A stretch of 19,455 nucleotides of DNA from an uncultured Actinomycetes bacterium (GTDB lineage Bacteria > Actinomycetota > Acidimicrobiia > Acidimicrobiales > Ilumatobacteraceae). The stretch is taken from contig CAIOHI010000294.1 of assembly GCA_903858075.1 (NCBI GenBank), positions 1-19,455 on the forward strand. The letters are read 5' to 3'. Positions 14,626 through 19,455 of the stretch are shown here, piece after piece. Below the pieces are notes generated by a model that saw only the letters and a program-made list of their open reading frames with translations, had not been told where the DNA came from and ran no database searches. The position numbers and the translations under genes are program-made. The first letter of the stretch is position 1. Every line of letters begins with the position of its first letter.

Positions 14626-15867
14626 TTACAAAATCAGAGCGGGTGTTGGGGTAAATGTCACAGGAAGCGAATCGGGACCATATATTCCTGCCGTTGCGAC
14701 CTTGTAGCGCACAGGGCCAGATATTTCAATGTGCGGCATCCGTGCGGCAATGAGCGGCAGGGCTTCCTGAAGTTCTGCTCGAGCAAGAGAAGCGCCAAGA
14801 CAGTAGTGAATGCCCGACCCAAAAGTGAGTTGCGGCGAGTGTGAATCGGTGCGATTCGTGAGGAGCTGTTCGGGGTCATTGAAAACATCGCCATCGAAGT
14901 TGCCTGTGGCGAGGCTCGGGAAGATGAGGGTTCCTTGCGGAAAAAGGATGTCTTTGTATTCAATGTCTTGTGATGCAAAGCGGCCGGTTGCTCGCACTGC
15001 GCCGTTGATGCGCATCACTTCTTCAATGAGGCGCTGTGCCTGCTCGGGTTGCCCGGCAACAAGTTTCCACTCTTCAGGGTGATTCGCAAGAAGAGCAACT
15101 GCTAAACCAAGCTGATTGCGCGTGGTGTCGGTACCCCCAATGATGACTGCTTCAACCATCATGACAAGCTCGTCGTTCGAGAGTTTGTCGCCTTGTTCTT
15201 CTGCGCTAATCAAACTTGAGAGCAGATCATCTTTTGGTAGTTTGCGACGCGCGGTAATGAGGTCGCGCGTGTAGGCATCAAGTTCGTCTTGGGCCGCCAT
15301 GATGAGCGGAAGGTCGTTTTTAAAATTGTTGTCGAAGATGCGCAAAATATCGCTGGCCCAGCGGCTAAATAGTTCCCAGTCAGACCGTGGAGTACCTAGC
15401 AATTCGCAAATGATGGGAATGGGGTACGGGTTGCAAATGTCGAGGGCGAAATCGCTGCTGCCAGATTCAGTGACGTTATTCAGCAGGTCATTCATCACTT
15501 CACGCATGAAAGGGCGCAATGCATCGGCATTGCGAGGTGAAAATGCAGGAGCAACCAGGCGGCGCAGGCGTACATGGGTGTCGCCCTCTGCGGACAGTAT
15601 GGATTCGCGTCGACGGGCCCGAAACTCCGGCGTTACATCGGGGTTCAAGTCAACAATGAGGCCTACTGCGCTGTGCCAGCGTTTGTCGCGCAACATGGCA
15701 ACGACATCTTCATATTTGAGAATGTTGTAGCCAATGTCGCCCTTCGCTAGCCACGATGCCTTGGCAAGGTCACGTAGTTCCTGTAACTGCTCTGCACGGT
15801 CTTTCTGCGAGCGCAAGGCACGAGGTGAAACCGCTGGCAGTTCTAGTAAATCAACACGTGTTGCCAT
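14626..15867 (-). CDS. cytochrome P450 (soluble bacterial type)
   Basis: This 413-residue heme monooxygenase is of typical class I bacterial length with no membrane anchor. The C-helix region has GDTHVRLRRLVAPAFSPR near 95-112. The oxygen-activating I-helix motif is GGTDTT at 244-249, and the ExxR pair is Glu283-Arg286 in EEVMR. The heme-ligand loop is FGSGIHYCLG at 349-358 with Cys356. I chose the ATG at 15867; an in-frame TTG at 15888 would add seven residues but would run into the palindrome shared with the divergent aldehyde dehydrogenase gene. No ferredoxin or reductase gene is adjacent, so redox partners must be encoded elsewhere. It is the first gene of a likely P450/luciferase-like/MFS operon. 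The substrate cannot be predicted. Confidence 0.94.
   Translation of the reverse strand: MATRVDLLELPAVSPRALRSQKDRAEQLQELRDLAKASWLAKGDIGYNILKYEDVVAMLRDKRWHSAVGLIVDLNPDVTPEFRARRRESILSAEGDTHVRLRRLVAPAFSPRNADALRPFMREVMNDLLNNVTESGSSDFALDICNPYPIPIICELLGTPRSDWELFSRWASDILRIFDNNFKNDLPLIMAAQDELDAYTRDLITARRKLPKDDLLSSLISAEEQGDKLSNDELVMMVEAVIIGGTDTTRNQLGLAVALLANHPEEWKLVAGQPEQAQRLIEEVMRINGAVRATGRFASQDIEYKDILFPQGTLIFPSLATGNFDGDVFNDPEQLLTNRTDSHSPQLTFGSGIHYCLGASLARAELQEALPLIAARMPHIEISGPVRYKVATAGIYGPDSLPVTFTPTPALIL
15852..15863. promoter_or_regulatory. 12-base palindrome in the P450 start region
   Basis: CAACACGTGTTG is a perfect inverted repeat overlapping the first codons of the P450 gene. Its centre is exactly 21 bases, two helical turns, from the centre of a second 12-base palindrome at 15873-15884. 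Being partly coding it may be chance; the phased pairing next to a divergent promoter region is why it is listed. Confidence 0.35.
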
Positions 15868-15872
15868 AGCGC

Positions 15873-15884
15873 CACAGTACTGTG
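15873..15884. promoter_or_regulatory. 12-base palindrome between P450 and aldehyde dehydrogenase genes
   Basis: CACAGTACTGTG is a perfect inverted repeat inside the 53-base gap between the divergent P450 (ATG 15867) and aldehyde dehydrogenase (ATG 15921) genes. A dimeric regulator could bind here and control both directions. A perfect TTGACA occurs on the minus strand at 15905-15910, pointing to the P450 gene, but no good -10 is found at the right distance. The nearby Lrp/AsnC protein is one candidate binder, untested. Confidence 0.45.
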
Positions 15885-15920
15885 CCAATGTCGAAATGCA
15901 AATATGTCAAGATGAGGCAC

Positions 15921-17345
15921 ATGAAGACATTCCGCAACTTTGTGAACGGTTCATTTGTAGATGCCCAAAGTGGAGAAACCACAAATATTGTGAACCCGGC
16001 CAATGGCAAGGTGTATGCCACAGCTGCGCTCTCGCGCGAAGCCGATGTAGACCATGCAATGCGCGCTGCTGAACAGGGCGCAGAAATATGGAGAGATTCC
16101 ACACCGGCAGAGCGGTCGTTGGCCCTGTACCGCATGGCCGATGCGGTGGAGTCGCGTGCTGAAGAACTCATTGCTCTTGAAGTGGAAAATACGGGTAAAC
16201 CAATTTCCATCACTCGCAGTGAAGAAATTCCGCCCATGGTGGACCAAATGAGGTTCTTTGCTGGCGCTGCGCGGCATCTTGAAGGAAAAAGTGCGGGCGA
16301 GTACATGCGTGGAATGACGTCGTTCATTCGCCGCGAACCAGTGGGCGTATGTGCGCAAGTGGCGCCGTGGAACTACCCAATGATGATGGCCGTGTGGAAA
16401 TTTGCGCCCGCGTTGGCGGCAGGTAATGCCATAGTGCTGAAGCCATCCGACACCACTCCAGCCACCACCACATTTCTTGCGGAAATTGCAGCAGAATTTT
16501 TTCCACCTGGCGTATTCAACGTCATTTGCGGTGACCGCGATACGGGTCGCGCAATGGTTACACACAACACGCCAGCAATGGTGTCGGTCACGGGAAGCGT
16601 GCGGGCTGGTATTGAAGTGGCGCAAGCCGCAGCCACAAGTTTGAAGCGCGTGCATTTGGAGCTAGGAGGCAAAGCTCCTGTAGTGGTGTTTGATGATGCA
16701 GATATAGAAGCCGCTGCTGAAGGCATTGCGCTGGCTGGCTTATTCAACGCCGGCCAAGACTGCACCGCAGCAACTCGTGTCATTGTGGCGCCGCGCGTGT
16801 ATAGCGACTTTGTTGCAGTGCTCACAGAAAAAGTAGCCGCCACAAAAACCGGCCAACCCGATGAAGATGTTTTGTTTGGTCCGCTCAATAACGCTTCGCA
16901 GCTCGCTCGTGTGTCTGACTTAGTGAGCCGTGCTCCAGATCATGCCAACATCACTACTGGTGCGACTGCAGTGGGCGGCGACGGCTACTTCTACATGCCA
17001 ACCGTTATTGCCAATTTACGTCAAGACGACGAGATGATTCAGAACGAAATATTTGGTCCGGTACTCACGGTGCAGCAATTCAGCGATGAAGATGAAGCGG
17101 TGCGATGGGCTAACGGTGTGGAGTATGGGCTCGCATCATCGGTATGGACGAAAGACTTTGGGCGAGCAATGCGCATGGCGAAGCGACTCGACTTTGGTTG
17201 CGTCTGGATCAACACGCACATTCCTGTTGTGGCCGAGATGCCGCACGGTGGGTTTAAAAAATCGGGCTACGGGAAAGACCTCTCGGCGTACTCACTCGAC
17301 GACTACACGCGCATCAAACATGTAATGGCAAACCTCAATAGTTAG
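15921..17345 (+). CDS. aldehyde dehydrogenase, aminobutyraldehyde dehydrogenase type
   Basis: This 474-residue NAD(P)-dependent aldehyde dehydrogenase has the full catalytic set. Asn151 is in APWNYP, VLKPSDTTP follows for the cofactor, VTGSVRAG is near 223-229, Glu247 is in ELGGKAP, and the nucleophile Cys281 is in NAGQDCTAATR. NEIFGPVL marks the C-terminal part. The GQDCTAATR form around the cysteine resembles gamma-aminobutyraldehyde dehydrogenases (PatD-like), which take putrescine-derived aldehyde to GABA. The adjacent Lrp regulator and Pot transporter genes agree with a polyamine role. The start is taken as ATG 15921 (MKTFRNFVNG) with GATGAGG close upstream; GTG 15882, ATG 15888 and ATG 15912 are in-frame alternatives. 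The stop overlaps the convergent lrp gene by 4 bases. Family is certain; substrate is likely, not proven. Confidence 0.9.
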   Translation: MKTFRNFVNGSFVDAQSGETTNIVNPANGKVYATAALSREADVDHAMRAAEQGAEIWRDSTPAERSLALYRMADAVESRAEELIALEVENTGKPISITRSEEIPPMVDQMRFFAGAARHLEGKSAGEYMRGMTSFIRREPVGVCAQVAPWNYPMMMAVWKFAPALAAGNAIVLKPSDTTPATTTFLAEIAAEFFPPGVFNVICGDRDTGRAMVTHNTPAMVSVTGSVRAGIEVAQAAATSLKRVHLELGGKAPVVVFDDADIEAAAEGIALAGLFNAGQDCTAATRVIVAPRVYSDFVAVLTEKVAATKTGQPDEDVLFGPLNNASQLARVSDLVSRAPDHANITTGATAVGGDGYFYMPTVIANLRQDDEMIQNEIFGPVLTVQQFSDEDEAVRWANGVEYGLASSVWTKDFGRAMRMAKRLDFGCVWINTHIPVVAEMPHGGFKKSGYGKDLSAYSLDDYTRIKHVMANLNS

Positions 17346-17875
17346 TGAACGCCCCACGTAAAGGTTTGTTTCACGAGTTCCAGGTATACAAAGGTCTCGG
17401 TGCTCACGACGCCTGGGGTGGCACGAATGGCATTGGTGGCTTCAAGAAGTTCGCCTTCATCTCGCACAACGACTTCTGCAAGAAAATCGTATGAACCTGC
17501 GGTAACGACAAGGTATTCAATGATGTCGAGGTTCTTTAACATTTGGGCAACTTCACTGGTTGCGCCAGTGGTACGGATGCCAATCATTGCCACTCTCTTG
17601 CGACCAACCATGAGCGGGTTGGTTACTGCTACAACTTGAATGACGCCGGTATCAATGAGGCGTTGAACGCGTTGGCGAGCAGCAGCTTCAGACAAACCCA
17701 CGGCCGAGGCGAGTTTGGTGTACGGCATGCGGCCATCTACCTGAAGTTGCTCAATGATGAGTTGGTCAACGCCGTCGATACGAACGCCAGCAGGAGTGGA
17801 GGGCACAGATGTCACGAGGTCAGCGTATTGCGTGGGCGAGGAGAGAGGCGAGTGGGTGTTACGCTTCTCGGACAT
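17342..17875 (-). CDS. Lrp/AsnC-family transcriptional regulator
   Basis: A 177-residue regulator. After an unusually long N-terminal extension of about 35 residues rich in Ser/Thr/Pro, the Lrp helix-turn-helix domain covers about 36-80 (DQLIIEQLQVDGRMPYTKLA, then VGLSEAAARQRVQRLIDTGVI). The C-terminal ligand-binding (RAM) domain covers about 90-165, with LDIIEYLVVTAGSYDFLAEVVV and a TFVYLELVKQ strand at the end. Lrp-type proteins sense amino acids or related small molecules. The ATG at 17875 is preferred; a TTG at 17920 in frame would lie inside potA. The gene diverges from potA by 37 bases and converges on the aldehyde dehydrogenase with a 4-base overlap, so control of polyamine uptake and breakdown is the natural inference. 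Confidence 0.9.
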   Translation of the reverse strand: MSEKRNTHSPLSSPTQYADLVTSVPSTPAGVRIDGVDQLIIEQLQVDGRMPYTKLASAVGLSEAAARQRVQRLIDTGVIQVVAVTNPLMVGRKRVAMIGIRTTGATSEVAQMLKNLDIIEYLVVTAGSYDFLAEVVVRDEGELLEATNAIRATPGVVSTETFVYLELVKQTFTWGVH

Positions 17876-17912
17876 TCTTAGGTGAATTTTTGGTGTTCGG
17901 GAGGCAATCGTT
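17876..17912 (+). promoter_or_regulatory. lrp/potA divergent gap with strong potA ribosome site
   Basis: Only 37 bases separate the start codons of lrp and potA. GGGAGG at 17899-17904 lies 8 bases before the GTG of potA and fixes that start. The promoters of both genes must overlap here or extend into coding sequence. I see no convincing -35/-10 pair or clear palindrome apart from a short TTGT-GG-ACAA at 17911-17920. Confidence 0.6.
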
Positions 17913-19070
17913 GTGGACAATTCAACATCTCAAGTAATTCACCTCGACCATGTGCGCAAGCAATACGGTTCGTTCACCGCAGTAGAAGATGCCGACTTCA
18001 CCATTGGCCGCGGCGAGTTCTTCGCCATGCTGGGTCCATCGGGCTGTGGCAAAACCACCACATTGAAGATGATTGCTGGTTTCGAGCAACCAACGAGTGG
18101 CAGTGTTTTTCTGGAAGGTGTCAACGTCTCAACTGTTCCGCCGTACAAGCGCAACGTCAATACCGTTTTTCAACAGTATGCGCTTTTCCCACACATGAGT
18201 GTTGCTGACAACATCGCATTTGGGCCTCGGAGCAAAAAGCTCGATGAATCTGAAGTGAAAAAGCGTGTGGGTGACATGCTCGACGTGGTGCGATTGGCAG
18301 AGTTTGCTGATCGCCGCCCTAGCCAACTATCGGGTGGGCAACAGCAGCGTGTAGCCCTCGCCCGTGCATTGGTGAACTACCCAAGTGCGCTTTTGCTCGA
18401 TGAACCGTTGGCAGCTCTCGACCTGAAGTTGCGCGAGGCCATGCAAATTGAACTCAAGCGCATTCAACGCGAAGTTGAAATTACTTTTGTGTTCGTCACT
18501 CACGATCAAGGTGAAGCACTCACTATGAGTGATCGCATTGCGGTCATGAGTCAAGGTGTTGTTGAACAAATTGGCACACCAGTCGATATTTATAAGAAGC
18601 CCGAGTCGCTCTTTGTGGCTGGGTTTATTGGTTCAGCAAACCTTCTACCGTCAACAGTGAGCCAGTTCGACTCGGCAGGTGGAACAGTGATGCTGCAAGG
18701 CGGTGGAACAGTAACGGTTACCCGAGACAACGTGGCCAGCGACGTCACCTGGGCTACCGGTGAAGAAGTAACCGTCATGTTGCGCCCAGAGCATCTTCAT
18801 GTCACCGTTGAGCGCCCGACCGGAGATGCCCTTCAGGCCGAAGTCACCGATGTGGTCTTTCAGGGCTCGGCTGTGCGCTTGGTGTTGCAGCTTGAGAATG
18901 GAACCGAAGTAACTGCAATTGTTGGTGGCGACGTCGACCTGCCGTTTTTGCGCCCAGGGGCTGCAGTGTGGCTCTCGTGGCTCGCTGCTTCGCCGTATGT
19001 GCTCGACGGGTGGCCAGATCTAGCCGGGGCAACCACCACCAACCTTGAATCCATTGAAGCCGCTTTGTGA
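17913..19070 (+). CDS. potA: spermidine/putrescine ABC transporter ATP-binding protein
   Basis: This 385-residue ATPase drives polyamine import at the inner membrane face. The Walker A motif is GPSGCGKTT at 41-49, Gln87 is the Q-loop (FQQYALFPHMSV), the ABC signature is LSGGQQQR at 139-146, Walker B is LLLDEP at 160-165 and the switch His197 is in VTHDQGEA. PESLFVAGFIGSANLLP follows, typical of PotA/MalK-type proteins, and a TOBE regulatory domain occupies about 275-360 (MLRPEHL). Start is a GTG with GGGAGG 8 bases upstream. Downstream lies a binding-protein gene beginning LFFENWPGYMDE, which supports polyamines over sugars. The permeases (potB, potC) would lie beyond the window. Confidence 0.92.
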   Translation: MDNSTSQVIHLDHVRKQYGSFTAVEDADFTIGRGEFFAMLGPSGCGKTTTLKMIAGFEQPTSGSVFLEGVNVSTVPPYKRNVNTVFQQYALFPHMSVADNIAFGPRSKKLDESEVKKRVGDMLDVVRLAEFADRRPSQLSGGQQQRVALARALVNYPSALLLDEPLAALDLKLREAMQIELKRIQREVEITFVFVTHDQGEALTMSDRIAVMSQGVVEQIGTPVDIYKKPESLFVAGFIGSANLLPSTVSQFDSAGGTVMLQGGGTVTVTRDNVASDVTWATGEEVTVMLRPEHLHVTVERPTGDALQAEVTDVVFQGSAVRLVLQLENGTEVTAIVGGDVDLPFLRPGAAVWLSWLAASPYVLDGWPDLAGATTTNLESIEAAL

Positions 19071-19194
19071 ATACTCATTTTCTCAGATATTTCCACTATC
19101 GTTTTCCCTGTTCAGTCCATAGCCATCTCACCAAAGAGAAGTGATAACCCACACAAAGAATCTGCAGCCTCGCTGTATGAATGAAGGAGCCACC
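19071..19194 (+). other. potA-potD intergenic gap
   Basis: This 124-base gap is the longest non-coding stretch in the window. It carries the AAGGAG ribosome site at 19184-19189 for the next gene. I see no hairpin strong enough for a terminator and no clear promoter, though the length would allow an extra promoter giving more binding protein than ATPase. Confidence 0.5.
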
Positions 19195-19455
19195 ATGAAT
19201 ACTCGCCGCACGACAACTCCACAGTCCGTCAAGGCCTCACGACTCAATCGTCGTGATTTCCTTATTCGCGGTGGGCTCATGGGTGCTGGTGCCCTTTCTT
19301 TGCCCGCATTACTTGCAGCATGTGGTGGCGATTCAGGTTCAACAGCCGACACCGTTGGTGGTGGAGGTGGCAGTTCATTGTTCTTTGAAAACTGGCCTGG
19401 GTACATGGATGAAGAAACTGTTGATCTTTTCCAAGCAGCTTCTGGTGTCTCACTG
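19195..19455 (+). CDS. potD: PotD-like extracellular polyamine-binding lipoprotein, N-terminal part
   Basis: The first 87 residues of a substrate-binding protein run off the right edge. A twin-arginine signal is present (Arg19-Arg20 in NRRDFLIRGG), followed by a hydrophobic core and the lipobox LAAC with Cys43, so the protein is predicted to be exported folded by Tat and anchored by lipid. A Gly/Ser-rich linker with five consecutive glycines leads to LFFENWPGYMDEETVDLFQ, the start of the mature fold as in PotD/PotF-type proteins. AAGGAG lies 5 bases before the ATG. It follows potA on the same strand. The ligand-binding residues lie outside the window, so spermidine versus putrescine cannot be told. 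Confidence 0.83.
   Translation, partial: MNTRRTTTPQSVKASRLNRRDFLIRGGLMGAGALSLPALLAACGGDSGSTADTVGGGGGSSLFFENWPGYMDEETVDLFQAASGVSL

Noticed and set aside
17876..17920. Longer Lrp protein starting at TTG 17920.
   Set aside because: It would overlap the ribosome site and start of potA; the ATG at 17875 already leaves a long extension before the DNA-binding domain.
1..19455. Search for defence systems, CRISPR arrays, toxin-antitoxin pairs, insertion sequences, tRNA or rRNA genes.
   Set aside because: No repeat array, transposase, tRNA-like fold or defence-type protein was seen; almost every base is taken by metabolic, cell-wall, transport or regulatory genes.

Overview
The window reads as a chromosomal segment of a streamlined actinobacterium, most likely a planktonic (freshwater or marine) member of the Acidimicrobiia, Ilumatobacter-like. 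This is inferred from the mix of genes: an F420-type luciferase-like oxidoreductase, a soluble bacterial P450, a fused fatty acyl-CoA reductase/HAD protein, and a Tat-exported lipoprotein. Intermediate GC (about half by eye) and very tight packing also fit. Under 3% of the window is non-coding, the longest gap is 124 bases, and all four convergent gene pairs overlap at their stop codons. I see no rRNA, tRNA, CRISPR array, insertion sequence or prophage gene.

Layout. (1) Bases 1-2132, plus strand: the last codons of gltB, gltD (glutamate synthase small subunit), and a LysM lipoprotein. (2) Bases 2110-9124, minus strand: a five-gene operon read from right to left. It encodes a fatty acyl-CoA reductase fused to a HAD-IB domain, an atypical zinc-type alcohol dehydrogenase, a divergent lactate-racemase (LarA/DUF2088) homologue, a PlsC-type acyltransferase and an AUR1-like PAP2 membrane phosphatase/transferase. 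Coupling is tight (ATGA and TAATG overlaps, then gaps of 12 and 24 bases). A divergent TetR gene lies upstream, with a perfect 20-base palindrome between them. (3) Bases 9774-12235: D-Ala-D-Ala ligase (minus) and murF (plus), which make and use the same dipeptide, diverging from an 83-base control region. (4) Bases 12218-15867, minus strand: cytochrome P450, luciferase-like oxidoreductase and MFS exporter. (5) Bases 15921-19455: a polyamine module with an aminobutyraldehyde-type aldehyde dehydrogenase, an Lrp/AsnC regulator, potA, and the start of a PotD-like binding lipoprotein that runs off the window.

The best candidate for an undescribed system is region 2. Acyl-CoA reduction, acyl transfer and a PAP2 lipid enzyme in one TetR-controlled transcript point to an unusual lipid pathway. 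Three of its enzymes depart from their families at key positions: Glu for the second Asp of HAD motif I, loss of a catalytic His and a substrate Arg in the LarA homologue, and no structural-zinc cysteines in the dehydrogenase. The product is unknown; only the lipid theme can be supported from sequence.
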